Shown here: one piece after another, positions 34,040-43,255 of the stretch
Layout: each line of letters opens with the position of its first letter
Position numbering within the stretch: position 1 is the stretch's first letter
Assembly: GCF_004519405.1 (NCBI RefSeq)
Contig: NZ_SGWI01000007.1
Location: forward strand, 310,001-374,000
Length of the DNA stretch: 64,000 nucleotides
Direction of reading: 5' to 3'
Source of the DNA: Pseudomonas sp. BCA17
Lineage (GTDB): Bacteria > Pseudomonadota > Gammaproteobacteria > Pseudomonadales > Pseudomonadaceae
The notes under the pieces: generated by a model
Databases searched by the model: none
What the model saw: only the letters and a program-made list of their open reading frames with translations
Told to the model about the DNA's origin: nothing
Program-made: the position numbers and the translations under genes

Positions 34040-35140
34040 ATGCAGACACTTAAGGTCGATCTAGGCGAGCGCAGCTACCCGATCCATATTGGCGAAGGTC
34101 TGTTGGACCAGCCCGAGTTGCTCGCACCGCATATTGCCGGGCGACAAGTGGCGATCATCTCCAATGAAACAGTCGCGCCGCTGTATCTTGAGCGTCTGAG
34201 CCGCAGCCTGGCGGCTTACTCGGTGATCTCCGTGATTTTGCCCGACGGTGAAGCCCACAAGAACTGGGAAACCCTGCAACTGATCTTTGATGGCCTGCTC
34301 ACTGCACGCCATGATCGCCGCACCACTGTTATCGCCCTGGGCGGCGGTGTCATCGGTGACATGGCCGGCTTTGCCGCCGCCTGCTACCAGCGGGGCGTGG
34401 ACTTTATCCAGGTGCCGACCACCCTGTTGTCCCAGGTTGATTCGTCGGTGGGCGGCAAGACCGGCATCAATCATCCGCTGGGCAAGAACATGGTCGGCGC
34501 GTTCTACCAACCAAATGTCGTGCTGATCGACACCGCGACACTGAACACCCTGCCGCCGCGGGAATTGTCGGCCGGGCTGGCGGAAGTCATCAAATACGGG
34601 CTGATCTGCGACGAGCCGTTCCTGACCTGGCTGGAAGAACATGTCGATGCCTTGCGCAGTCTTGACCCGGTGGCATTGACCGAAGCGATATCCCGCTCCT
34701 GCGCCGCCAAGGCGCTGGTGGTAAATGCCGACGAACGGGAGTCCGGCGTACGGGCCACCTTGAACCTGGGTCACACCTTCGGCCATGCGATCGAGACACA
34801 CATGGGCTATGGTGTGTGGTTGCATGGGGAAGCCGTAGCGGCTGGCACAGTGATGGCATTGGAAATGTCACAACGCCTGGGCTGGATCAGTGCCCAGGAG
34901 CGTGATCGTGGCATCCGCCTGTTCCAACGTGCGGGTTTGCCGGTCATCCCGCCTGAGGAGATGACCGAGTCGGATTTCCTCGAACATATGGCAATAGACA
35001 AGAAAGTGATCGACGGTCGACTGCGACTGGTGTTGCTGCGCCACATGGGCGAAGCGGTAGTGACCGACGATTATCCGAAAGAGATTTTACAGGCCACGCT
35101 GGGAGCGGATTACCGCGCCCTGGCCCAGCTGAAAGGTTAA
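34040..35140 (+). CDS. aroB: 3-dehydroquinate synthase
   Basis: A 366-residue NAD- and zinc-dependent enzyme converting DAHP to 3-dehydroquinate in the shikimate pathway. The NAD-binding loop is DGEAHKN and GGGVIGDMAGFAAA; zinc ligands are in the conserved blocks LAEVIKYG and NLGHTFGHAIE and the downstream LHGEAVAAG. I took ATG 34040 with RBS GCGGGGAC; 25 in-frame codons upstream do not match the family. The 125-base gap from aroK contains a small palindrome (GACGAC 33984-33989, GTCGTC 34010-34015). Confidence 0.96.
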   Translation: MQTLKVDLGERSYPIHIGEGLLDQPELLAPHIAGRQVAIISNETVAPLYLERLSRSLAAYSVISVILPDGEAHKNWETLQLIFDGLLTARHDRRTTVIALGGGVIGDMAGFAAACYQRGVDFIQVPTTLLSQVDSSVGGKTGINHPLGKNMVGAFYQPNVVLIDTATLNTLPPRELSAGLAEVIKYGLICDEPFLTWLEEHVDALRSLDPVALTEAISRSCAAKALVVNADERESGVRATLNLGHTFGHAIETHMGYGVWLHGEAVAAGTVMALEMSQRLGWISAQERDRGIRLFQRAGLPVIPPEEMTESDFLEHMAIDKKVIDGRLRLVLLRHMGEAVVTDDYPKEILQATLGADYRALAQLKG

Positions 35141-35150
35141 TAAGATCCCG

Positions 35151-36716
35151 ATGACTAGTTTGCATGCCGACGAGGCGTTTCTCGGCCATTACCATCTAAG
35201 CCACGACCCTTTTGCTCCACGGGTGCCTGGTTTCAAATTCTTCCCGGCGCAGCGCAAGCCGGTGCTCGGTCAGTTGCATCACCTGGCGCGCTACAGCCAG
35301 CTGTTGCTGGTGGTGACTGGCCCGCTGGGCAGCGGCAAGACCTTGCTGCGCCAGGCGCTGGTGGCCAGTACCAACAAGCAGACGGTGCAGAGCGTGGTGG
35401 TGTCGGCCCGTGGTGCCGGCGATGCGGCTGGCGTGTTGCGCCAGGTAGCCCAGGCGCTGGACGTGTCTACCGCCGAACCGAACGCGATCCTCAAGCAAGT
35501 GGTGCAACTGGGCCTGACCGGCCAGGAAGTCTACCTGTTGGTCGATGACGCCGAGCAGCTCGACGAATCCGCCCTGGAAGCGCTGCTGGCGCTGGCCGCG
35601 GGGACTCCCGAAGGTCGTCCCCATGTGTTCCTGTTCGGTGAGTCGTCGTTGATCGCTGATCTGGAGCAGATCAGTGGCGATCAGGAGCTGTTCCACGTCA
35701 TCGAATTGCAGCCATACGAAGAAGAGGAAACCCGCGAATACCTGGCTCAACGCCTCGAAGGCGCCGGGGCTGGTATCGAACTTTTCTCCGCTTCTCAGAT
35801 CTCTGATATTCACGAAAGCTCCGACGGCTGGCCTGGCACCATCAACCAGGTCGCCCGGGATGCCATGATCGAAGCCATGATTGCCAGCCGCTCTGCGGTT
35901 AAGCGTCCAAAGATGGGGTTCACTATGCCTAAGAAGCACGTATTGGCTATTTCCGCCGTTGTGGTGGTCGCTGTAGCCGCCGCCTGGTTGATTCCAGGCC
36001 GTAGCAAGGCACCCGCCACTGCCGGCGCGCCAGCCGAACAGGCGCAACTGCCCCTGGGCAAGCCCACACCCAACGTCGAATTCGCCAACTCCGGTCAACC
36101 GACCAACCTGCCGATGGTCGGCCAACCGGTGATGCGCGGCCCGTTGGCCGAGGCTGCCGGTGGTATCTCCGAAGGTGACGACGGGGTGCCGGTGGAAGGC
36201 TCCAGTTCCACGCCTCCGACCGTGACCACTACCGCGCCACCTGCGGGCGTTCCTGCTGGCCCTGCACCGACCCCGACCGCCAAGCCTACCCCGGCTCCGA
36301 CCGTTGCTACCGCCAAGCCAGCACCTGTAGCCAAGCCTGTAGCACCTGCACCCGTGGCTAAGCCTGCGCCAGCGGCCAAACCGGTTGAAAAACCTGCCGC
36401 CACCGTTGCCAAGGCAGCCCCAGCCGCTGGCAGCAGCTGGTACACCAGCCAGCCTGCTGGCCACTTCGTGGTACAGATCCTGGGCACCAGCTCCGAAGCC
36501 AACGCCCAGGCGTTCGTGAAAGAGCAGGGCGGCGAGTACCGTTATTTCAAGAAAGTGCTCAACGGCAAGCCTCTCTACGTGATTACCTACGGCAGCTTCC
36601 CAAGCCGTGCCGCAGCCGATTCTGCTATCAAAGCCTTGCCAGCGAAGGTTCAGGCTGGTAAACCTTGGCCTCGCACTGTTGCCAGCGTCCAACAGGAACT
36701 GGCAGCAACTCGCTGA
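35151..36716 (+). CDS. DamX-like protein: AAA ATPase, transmembrane segment and SPOR domain
   Basis: A 521-residue protein with three parts: an ExeA/DamX-type AAA domain (Walker A GPLGSGKTLL at about residue 61, Walker B VYLLVDDAEQ), one transmembrane segment (about 263-283), and a long proline/alanine-rich periplasmic linker (repeats of AKPAPA and VAKP) ending in a SPOR domain (HFVVQILGTSSEANAQAFVKEQGG). DamX binds septal peptidoglycan and takes part in division. E. coli DamX lacks a clear ATPase; Pseudomonas versions carry it. It follows aroB by 10 bases and is the end of the operon; the hairpin GGCGGCC / GGCCGCC at 36723-36743 lacks a T-tract. Confidence 0.88.
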   Translation: MTSLHADEAFLGHYHLSHDPFAPRVPGFKFFPAQRKPVLGQLHHLARYSQLLLVVTGPLGSGKTLLRQALVASTNKQTVQSVVVSARGAGDAAGVLRQVAQALDVSTAEPNAILKQVVQLGLTGQEVYLLVDDAEQLDESALEALLALAAGTPEGRPHVFLFGESSLIADLEQISGDQELFHVIELQPYEEEETREYLAQRLEGAGAGIELFSASQISDIHESSDGWPGTINQVARDAMIEAMIASRSAVKRPKMGFTMPKKHVLAISAVVVVAVAAAWLIPGRSKAPATAGAPAEQAQLPLGKPTPNVEFANSGQPTNLPMVGQPVMRGPLAEAAGGISEGDDGVPVEGSSSTPPTVTTTAPPAGVPAGPAPTPTAKPTPAPTVATAKPAPVAKPVAPAPVAKPAPAAKPVEKPAATVAKAAPAAGSSWYTSQPAGHFVVQILGTSSEANAQAFVKEQGGEYRYFKKVLNGKPLYVITYGSFPSRAAADSAIKALPAKVQAGKPWPRTVASVQQELAATR

Positions 36717-37071
36717 AGATCCGGCGGCCTTACCCAGGCCGCCCTCCCGGCACCTCAAAAAATAACCGCAAGTGCGTGCAGTTCCTCCAGGAACCGCGCG
36801 CTTTGTGGTGTCTGCGTCACAGTAGCTTTTGAGTCGATGCGGTCAGAATTAAAAAAGTTTTGACTAGCACAGCATATCGCTTTAAACCTTTCATAAATGC
36901 GACATGAATTTGCGACATTTCGTCGTTAAATTTGTGAGCGTTCGTGTCGGTGTGTACAATGACCTCCCTTTTGCCCCCGTTAAGCCGGCGTACGTTCGGC
37001 GTGGTAGGTAACCGGTTGAATTGAAAAGAAATTTGCCTCGATATAAGAGGCAGCCTGGTGAGAAAGTGTCT
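36717..37071 (+). promoter_or_regulatory. gltB upstream region with sigma-70 promoter
   Basis: This 355-base gap holds no gene. TTGTGA (36932-36937), 17 bases, TACAAT (36955-36960) forms a likely promoter, 112 bases upstream of gltB. The stretch 36840-36945 is AT-rich. The leader contains the hairpin TGCCTC / GAGGCA (37034-37052) ahead of the RBS GGTGAGA. A weak damX-side hairpin lies at 36723-36743. Confidence 0.6.
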
Positions 37072-40000
37072 ATGAAAGCAGGTCTGTACCAACCCGATGA
37101 ATTCAAGGATAACTGCGGTTTCGGTTTGATAGCCCATATGCAGGGCGAGCCCAGTCATACCCTTCTGCAAACGGCCATCGAGGCCCTGACCTGCATGACC
37201 CACCGCGGTGGGATCAACGCCGACGGTAAAACCGGTGACGGTTGCGGCCTGCTTATTCAAAAGCCCGACCAGTTCCTGCGTGCTGTCGCCAAAGAGCAAT
37301 TTGCAGTCGACCTGCCCAAGCAATACGCCGTGGGCATGGTGTTCTTCAACCAGGACCCGGTCAAAGCCGAAGCCGCTCGCGAGAACATGAACCGCGAGAT
37401 ACTCGCTGCGGGCCTGCAACTCGTCGGCTGGCGCAAAGTGCCGATCGACACCAGCGTACTCGGCCGCCTGGCCCTGGAGCGCCTGCCGCAGATCGAGCAA
37501 GTGTTCATCGCAGGCGATGGCCTGAGCGATCAGGACATGGCGATCAAGCTGTTTACTTCGCGTCGTCGCTCGTCGGTAGCCAACGCCGCCGACACCGATC
37601 ACTACATCTGCAGCTTTTCCCACAAGACCATCATTTATAAAGGCCTGATGATGCCGGCGGACTTGACCGCCTTCTATCCGGACCTGAGCGATGAGCGCCT
37701 GCAAACCGCAATCTGCGTGTTCCACCAGCGCTTCTCTACCAACACCCTGCCGAAATGGCCGCTGGCTCAGCCATTCCGCTTCCTCGCCCACAACGGCGAG
37801 ATCAACACCATCACCGGCAACCGCAACTGGGCTGTGGCGCGCCGCACCAAGTTCGCCAACGATTTGATGGACCTGGAAGAGCTCGGCCCGCTGGTCAACC
37901 GCGTGGGTTCCGACTCTTCCAGCATGGACAACATGCTCGAGCTGATGGTCACCGGCGGCATCGACCTGTTCCGTGGCGTGCGCATGATCATTCCGCCAGC
38001 GTGGCAGAACGTCGAGACCATGGACCCGGATCTGCGTGCATTCTACGAGTACAACTCGATGCACATGGAGCCGTGGGACGGCCCGGCCGGTGTGGTAATG
38101 ACCGACGGTCGCTATGCGGTGTGCCTGCTCGACCGCAACGGCCTGCGCCCGGCGCGTTGGGTCACCACCACCAACGGTTTCATCACCCTGGCGTCGGAAA
38201 TCGGCGTGTGGGACTACAAGCCTGAAGACGTTATCGCCAAAGGTCGCGTAGGCCCTGGCCAGATCCTGGCCGTGGACACCGAAACCGGACAGGTCCTCGA
38301 CACCGACGCCATCGACAACCGCTTGAAGTCCCGTCATCCCTACAAGCAATGGCTGCGCAAGAACGCCCTGCGTATCCAGGCGACCATGGAAGACAACGAC
38401 CACGGTTCGGCTTTCTATGACGTCGACCAGCTCAAGCAGTACATGAAGATGTACCAGGTCACGTTCGAAGAGCGCGACCAAGTGCTGCGCCCGTTGGGTG
38501 AGCAAGGCTACGAGGCCGTGGGCTCCATGGGCGATGACACGCCGATGGCCGTGCTGTCCCAGCGTGTACGCACGCCGTATGACTATTTCCGCCAGCAGTT
38601 CGCCCAAGTGACCAACCCACCGATCGACCCGCTGCGCGAAGCCATCGTGATGTCGCTGGAAGTGTGCCTCGGTGCCGAGCGCAATATCTTCCAGGAGTCG
38701 CCGGAGCACGCATCCCGCGTCATCCTCAGTTCGCCAGTCGTGTCCCCGGCCAAGTGGCGCTCCTTGATGACCCTGGACCGTCCAGGCTTCGACCGCCAGA
38801 TCATTGACCTGAACTACGACGAAACCCTCGGCCTTGAAGCGGCTGTGCGCAACGTCGCCGACCAGGCTGAAGAGGCTGTGCGCGCCGGTCGTACCCAGAT
38901 CGTACTGACCGACCGCCACATTGCTCCGGGCAAGCTGCCGATCCACGCTTCGCTGGCCACCGGTGCGGTGCACCACCGCCTGACCGAAAAAGGCCTGCGC
39001 TGCGACTCCAACATCCTCGTGGAAACCGCCACCGCCCGCGACCCGCATCACTTCGCAGTGCTGATCGGTTTCGGCGCCTCCGCGGTTTATCCGTTCCTGG
39101 CCTATGAAGTGCTGGGCGACCTGATTCGCACCGGTGAAGTGCTGGGCGACCTCTATGAGGTGTTCAAGAACTACCGGAAGGGCATCACCAAGGGCCTGCT
39201 GAAGATCCTGTCGAAGATGGGCATCTCCACCGTCACCTCGTACCGCGGCGCTCAATTGTTCGAAGCCATCGGCCTGTCCGAAGAAGTCTGCGAACTGAGC
39301 TTCCGTGGCGTGCCAAGCCGCATCAAGGGCGCGCGTTTCGTCGACATCGAAGCCGAACAGAAAGCCCTGGCCGCTGAAGCCTGGAGTGCGCGCAAGCCGA
39401 TCCAGCAAGGTGGCCTGCTCAAGTTCGTACACGGTGGCGAATACCACGCCTACAACCCGGACGTGGTCAACACCCTGCAAGCCGCCGTGCAGCAGGGCGA
39501 CTACGCCAAGTTCAAGGAATACACCTCGCTGGTGGACAACCGTCCGGTATCGATGATCCGTGACCTGTTCAAGGTGAAGACCCTGGACACCGCGATGGAC
39601 ATCAGCGAAGTCGAGCCGCTGGAGTCGATCCTCAAGCGCTTCGACTCCGCCGGTATCTCCCTGGGTGCGTTGTCGCCCGAGGCCCACGAAGCCCTTGCCG
39701 AAGCCATGAACCGCCTGGGTGCGCGTTCCAACTCCGGCGAAGGCGGCGAAGACCCGGCGCGCTATGGCACTATCAAGAGCTCGAAAATCAAGCAGGTGGC
39801 GACCGGCCGTTTCGGTGTGACCCCGGAATACCTGGTCAACGCCGAAGTACTGCAGATCAAGGTTGCCCAGGGCGCGAAGCCTGGTGAGGGCGGCCAACTG
39901 CCGGGTGGCAAGGTCAACGGTCTGATCGCCAAGCTGCGCTACGCGGTGCCGGGCGTGACCCTGATCTCGCCGCCACCGCACCATGACATCTACTCGATCG

Positions 40001-41517
40001 AAGACTTGTCGCAGCTGATTTTCGACCTCAAGCAGGTCAACCCGCAGGCCCTGGTCTCGGTGAAACTGGTGGCGGAAGCTGGCGTAGGCACCATCGCCGC
40101 CGGTGTGGCCAAGGCCTATGCCGACCTGATCACCATCTCCGGCTATGACGGTGGCACCGGCGCTTCGCCGTTGACCTCCATCAAGTACGCCGGCGCACCC
40201 TGGGAGCTGGGCCTGGCGGAAACTCACCAGACCCTGCGCGGCAACGATCTGCGTGGCAAGGTGCGCGTACAAACCGATGGCGGCCTGAAAACCGGCCTCG
40301 ACGTGATCAAGGCCGCAATCCTCGGCGCCGAAAGCTTCGGCTTCGGTACCGCGCCAATGATTGCCCTGGGCTGCAAATACCTGCGCATCTGCCACCTGAA
40401 CAACTGCGCCACCGGCGTGGCGACGCAGAACGAGAAGCTGCGCAAGGATCACTACATCGGCACCGTCGACATGGTGGTGAATTTCTTCACCTACGTTGCC
40501 GAAGAGACCCGTGAGTGGCTGGCCAAGCTGGGCGTGCGTTCGCTGGAGGAACTGATCGGGCGTACCGACCTGCTGGAAATCCTCGAAGGCCAGACCGCCA
40601 AGCAGCACCACCTGGACCTGACGCCGCTGTTGGGCAGCGATCACATCCCGGCTGACAAACCGCAGTTCTGCGGCGTCGACCGCAACCCGCCGTTCGACAA
40701 GGGCCTGCTGGCCGAAAAAATGGTCGAGATGGCCGCTTCGTCGATCAATGATGCCAGCGGTGGCGAGTTCGCTCTGGATATCTGCAACTGCGACCGTTCC
40801 ATCGGCGCACGCGTCTCCGGCGAGATCGCACGTAAGCACGGCAACCAGGGTATGGCGAAAGCGCCGATCACCTACCGCTTCAAGGGCACTGCCGGCCAGA
40901 GCTTCGGCGTGTGGAACGCCGGCGGCCTGCACATGTACCTGGAAGGTGACGCCAACGACTACGTGGGCAAGGGCATGACCGGTGGCAAGTTGGTCATCGT
41001 TCCGCCTCAAGGCAGCGTCTACAAGACCCAGGACAGTGCCATCATCGGCAACACCTGCTTGTACGGCGCCACCGGTGGCAAGCTGTTCGCCGCCGGCACT
41101 GCCGGTGAGCGTTTCGCCGTGCGTAACTCCGGTGCCCACACCGTGGTGGAAGGCACCGGCGATCACTGCTGCGAGTACATGACCGGGGGCTTTGTCGCGG
41201 TACTGGGCAAGACCGGTTACAACTTCGGTTCGGGCATGACCGGCGGTTTCGCCTACGTGCTCGACCAGGACAACACCTTCGTCGACAAGGTCAACCACGA
41301 GTTGGTCGAGATCCAGCGGATCAGCGGTGAAGCTATGGAGTCCTACCAGAACCACTTGCAGCACGTGCTGGACGAGTACGTTGAGGAAACCGGCAGCGAA
41401 TGGGGTCGTAACCTCGCCGAGAACCTCGACGACTACCTGCGTCGCTTCTGGCTGGTCAAGCCGAAGGCTGCGAGTTTGAAATCTCTGCTATCCACCACAC
41501 TTGCGAGTCCGCAATGA
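37072..41517 (+). CDS. gltB: Glutamate synthase (NADPH) large subunit
   Basis: A 1481-residue GOGAT large subunit that transfers the glutamine amide to 2-oxoglutarate. The class II glutaminase domain begins after a short propeptide: cleavage before Cys15 (KDNCGFGLIAHM) exposes the nucleophile. The central domain is followed by the FMN-binding synthase domain (SPPPHHDIYSIEDLSQLIFDLKQ) and the 3Fe-4S cysteines (CRICHLNNC-type: LRICHLNNCATGVATQ). The C-terminal GXGXG beta-helix domain (GGKLFAAGTAGERFAVRNSGAH) completes it. The ATG at 37072 matches family starts; 17 in-frame codons upstream do not. gltD follows after a repeat. Confidence 0.97.
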   Translation: MKAGLYQPDEFKDNCGFGLIAHMQGEPSHTLLQTAIEALTCMTHRGGINADGKTGDGCGLLIQKPDQFLRAVAKEQFAVDLPKQYAVGMVFFNQDPVKAEAARENMNREILAAGLQLVGWRKVPIDTSVLGRLALERLPQIEQVFIAGDGLSDQDMAIKLFTSRRRSSVANAADTDHYICSFSHKTIIYKGLMMPADLTAFYPDLSDERLQTAICVFHQRFSTNTLPKWPLAQPFRFLAHNGEINTITGNRNWAVARRTKFANDLMDLEELGPLVNRVGSDSSSMDNMLELMVTGGIDLFRGVRMIIPPAWQNVETMDPDLRAFYEYNSMHMEPWDGPAGVVMTDGRYAVCLLDRNGLRPARWVTTTNGFITLASEIGVWDYKPEDVIAKGRVGPGQILAVDTETGQVLDTDAIDNRLKSRHPYKQWLRKNALRIQATMEDNDHGSAFYDVDQLKQYMKMYQVTFEERDQVLRPLGEQGYEAVGSMGDDTPMAVLSQRVRTPYDYFRQQFAQVTNPPIDPLREAIVMSLEVCLGAERNIFQESPEHASRVILSSPVVSPAKWRSLMTLDRPGFDRQIIDLNYDETLGLEAAVRNVADQAEEAVRAGRTQIVLTDRHIAPGKLPIHASLATGAVHHRLTEKGLRCDSNILVETATARDPHHFAVLIGFGASAVYPFLAYEVLGDLIRTGEVLGDLYEVFKNYRKGITKGLLKILSKMGISTVTSYRGAQLFEAIGLSEEVCELSFRGVPSRIKGARFVDIEAEQKALAAEAWSARKPIQQGGLLKFVHGGEYHAYNPDVVNTLQAAVQQGDYAKFKEYTSLVDNRPVSMIRDLFKVKTLDTAMDISEVEPLESILKRFDSAGISLGALSPEAHEALAEAMNRLGARSNSGEGGEDPARYGTIKSSKIKQVATGRFGVTPEYLVNAEVLQIKVAQGAKPGEGGQLPGGKVNGLIAKLRYAVPGVTLISPPPHHDIYSIEDLSQLIFDLKQVNPQALVSVKLVAEAGVGTIAAGVAKAYADLITISGYDGGTGASPLTSIKYAGAPWELGLAETHQTLRGNDLRGKVRVQTDGGLKTGLDVIKAAILGAESFGFGTAPMIALGCKYLRICHLNNCATGVATQNEKLRKDHYIGTVDMVVNFFTYVAEETREWLAKLGVRSLEELIGRTDLLEILEGQTAKQHHLDLTPLLGSDHIPADKPQFCGVDRNPPFDKGLLAEKMVEMAASSINDASGGEFALDICNCDRSIGARVSGEIARKHGNQGMAKAPITYRFKGTAGQSFGVWNAGGLHMYLEGDANDYVGKGMTGGKLVIVPPQGSVYKTQDSAIIGNTCLYGATGGKLFAAGTAGERFAVRNSGAHTVVEGTGDHCCEYMTGGFVAVLGKTGYNFGSGMTGGFAYVLDQDNTFVDKVNHELVEIQRISGEAMESYQNHLQHVLDEYVEETGSEWGRNLAENLDDYLRRFWLVKPKAASLKSLLSTTLASPQ

Positions 41518-41525
41518 CGACGCAG

Positions 41526-41620
41526 CGGCAAGTAGCAAGCTTCAAGCCGCAAGCTAAGGGCAGTGCGCGGTGTGCCGGTTCAATTGATTTCTTGCAGCTT
41601 GAAGCTTGTAGCTTACAGCT
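41526..41620. repeat. AAGCTTCAAGC-type repeat between gltB and gltD
   Basis: Imperfect inverted repeat: GGCAAGTAGCAAGCTTCAAG on the left and TTGCAGCTTGAAGCTTGTAG on the right, about 50 bases apart. It belongs to the same family as the repeats at 17166 and 43070 and is in the 124-base gltB-gltD gap. Confidence 0.75.
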
Positions 41621-41641
41621 GTCGTGTACGAGGTTTTAAAG

Positions 41642-43060
41642 ATGGCCGAACGTCTCAGCAACGACTTCCAATTCCTCGATGTCGGGCGTAAAGATCCGAA
41701 GAAGAAACTGTTGCGTCAACGCAAGAAAGAGTTCGTGGAAATCTACGAGCCCTTCAAACCCCAGCACTCGGCCGACCAGGCCCACCGTTGCCTGGGTTGC
41801 GGTAACCCGTATTGCGAATGGAAGTGCCCGGTGCACAACTTCATTCCCAACTGGCTCAAGTTGGTGGCCGAGGGCAACATCCTCGCCGCCGCCGAGCTGT
41901 CGCACCAGACCAACACCCTGCCGGAAGTGTGTGGCCGGGTGTGCCCGCAGGACCGTCTGTGCGAGGGTGCCTGCACCCTTAACGATGGCTTCGGCGCAGT
42001 GACCATCGGCTCGGTGGAGAAATACATCACCGACACCGCGTTCGCCATGGGCTGGCGCCCGGACATGTCCAAGGTCAAGCCGACCGGCAAGCGTGTCGCC
42101 ATTATCGGTGCCGGCCCGGCAGGCCTGGGCTGCGCCGACGTGCTGGTGCGCGGCGGCGTGACTCCGGTGGTATTCGACAAGAACCCTGAGATCGGCGGCC
42201 TGCTGACCTTCGGCATCCCCGAGTTCAAGCTGGAAAAAACCGTACTGAGCAACCGCCGTGAAGTGTTCACCGGCATGGGCATCGAGTTCCGGCTGAACAC
42301 CGAGATCGGTAAAGACGTGACCATGGAGCAACTGCTCGAAGAATACGATGCCGTGTTCATGGGCATGGGTACCTACACCTACATGAAGGGCGGCTTTGCC
42401 GGTGAGGACCTGCCAGGCGTCTACGACGCTCTGGATTTCCTGATCGCCAACGTCAACCGCAACCTGGGCTTTGAAAAGTCGCCGGAAGATTTCGTCGACA
42501 TGAAGGGCAAGAAGGTCGTGGTGCTGGGCGGCGGTGACACCGCGATGGACTGCAACCGTACCTCGATCCGCCAGGGCGCCAAGTCGGTGACCTGTGCCTA
42601 TCGTCGTGACGAAGCCAACATGCCCGGCTCGCGCAAAGAGGTGAAGAACGCCAAGGAAGAAGGCGTGAAGTTTCTCTACAACCGCCAGCCGATCGCCATC
42701 GTCGGTGAAGACCGCGTCGAAGGCGTAAAAGTGGTCGAGACCCGTCTCGGCGAACCGGACGCCCGTGGCCGTCGCAGCCCTGAGCCGATCCCGGGCTCCG
42801 AAGAGATCATCCCGGCCGACGCCGTGGTCATCGCCTTCGGTTTTCGTCCAAGCCCGGCACCGTGGTTCGACCAGTTCCAGATCCAGACCGACAGCCAGGG
42901 CCGCGTCGTGGCCCCGGAACAAGGCCAGTACAAGCACCAGACCAGCAATCCGAAAATCTTCGCCGGTGGCGACATGGTGCGTGGCTCTGACCTGGTAGTG
43001 ACAGCGATCTTCGAAGGCCGCAACGCCGCCGAAGGCATCCTGGATTATCTGGGCGTCTAG
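41642..43060 (+). CDS. gltD: Glutamate synthase small subunit
   Basis: A 472-residue FAD/NADPH-binding iron-sulfur protein that supplies electrons to GltB. The N-terminal 4Fe-4S cysteines are in HRCLGCGNPYCEWKCP and CGRVCPQDRLCEGAC. Dinucleotide-binding motifs are AIIGAGPAGLGCADVL (FAD) and VVLGGGDTAMDC (NADPH), and the GGDMVRGSDLVVTAIFEGR block near the C-terminus is typical. The ATG at 41642 is the family start; an in-frame GTG lies 18 bases upstream. A second repeat of the same family and a terminator follow. Confidence 0.97.
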   Translation: MAERLSNDFQFLDVGRKDPKKKLLRQRKKEFVEIYEPFKPQHSADQAHRCLGCGNPYCEWKCPVHNFIPNWLKLVAEGNILAAAELSHQTNTLPEVCGRVCPQDRLCEGACTLNDGFGAVTIGSVEKYITDTAFAMGWRPDMSKVKPTGKRVAIIGAGPAGLGCADVLVRGGVTPVVFDKNPEIGGLLTFGIPEFKLEKTVLSNRREVFTGMGIEFRLNTEIGKDVTMEQLLEEYDAVFMGMGTYTYMKGGFAGEDLPGVYDALDFLIANVNRNLGFEKSPEDFVDMKGKKVVVLGGGDTAMDCNRTSIRQGAKSVTCAYRRDEANMPGSRKEVKNAKEEGVKFLYNRQPIAIVGEDRVEGVKVVETRLGEPDARGRRSPEPIPGSEEIIPADAVVIAFGFRPSPAPWFDQFQIQTDSQGRVVAPEQGQYKHQTSNPKIFAGGDMVRGSDLVVTAIFEGRNAAEGILDYLGV

Positions 43061-43069
43061 CGACGCCAG

Positions 43070-43152
43070 CGGCAAGCTTCAAGCCGCAAGCCGCAAGCCG
43101 CAAGCATCTTGGCTTCTCGCTTGCAGCTAATTGCTTGCCGCTTGCCGCTGCT
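43070..43152. repeat. AAGCTTCAAGC-type repeat between gltD and hemE
   Basis: The left arm is GGCAAGCTTCAAGCCGCAAG, followed by two further tandem GCCGCAAG units, and the right arm is TTGCTTGCCGCTTGCCGCTG. It is directly after the gltD stop. Confidence 0.78.
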
Positions 43153-43176
43153 TTCATGCCACCAATTGACCCGATA

Positions 43177-43209
43177 GAAAAAAAGGCACGGCGCATTCCG
43201 TGCCTTTTG
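43177..43209. terminator. Rho-independent terminator between gltD and hemE
   Basis: The stem AAAAGGCACGG / CCGTGCCTTTT has the loop CGCATT and an A-tract on the left, T4 on the right. It ends gltBD transcription and lies 46 bases before hemE. Confidence 0.8.
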
Positions 43210-43255
43210 CGTCGCGCTCTGAGAAAATGCCCGCACTTTTTTTGCGGATGCCGAC

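Noticed and set aside
36723..36743. Terminator after the damX-like gene
   Set aside because: The GGCGGCC/GGCCGCC hairpin has no T-tract, so intrinsic termination is unsupported.
36817..41364. Very long open frame antisense to gltB (over 1500 codons)
   Set aside because: It is a shadow of the high-GC gltB codons; it has no RBS and no recognisable domain, and gltB itself is certain.
41636..43075. Long minus-strand open frame over gltD
   Set aside because: It is antisense to a clear gltD; composition is typical of a GC-rich shadow frame.
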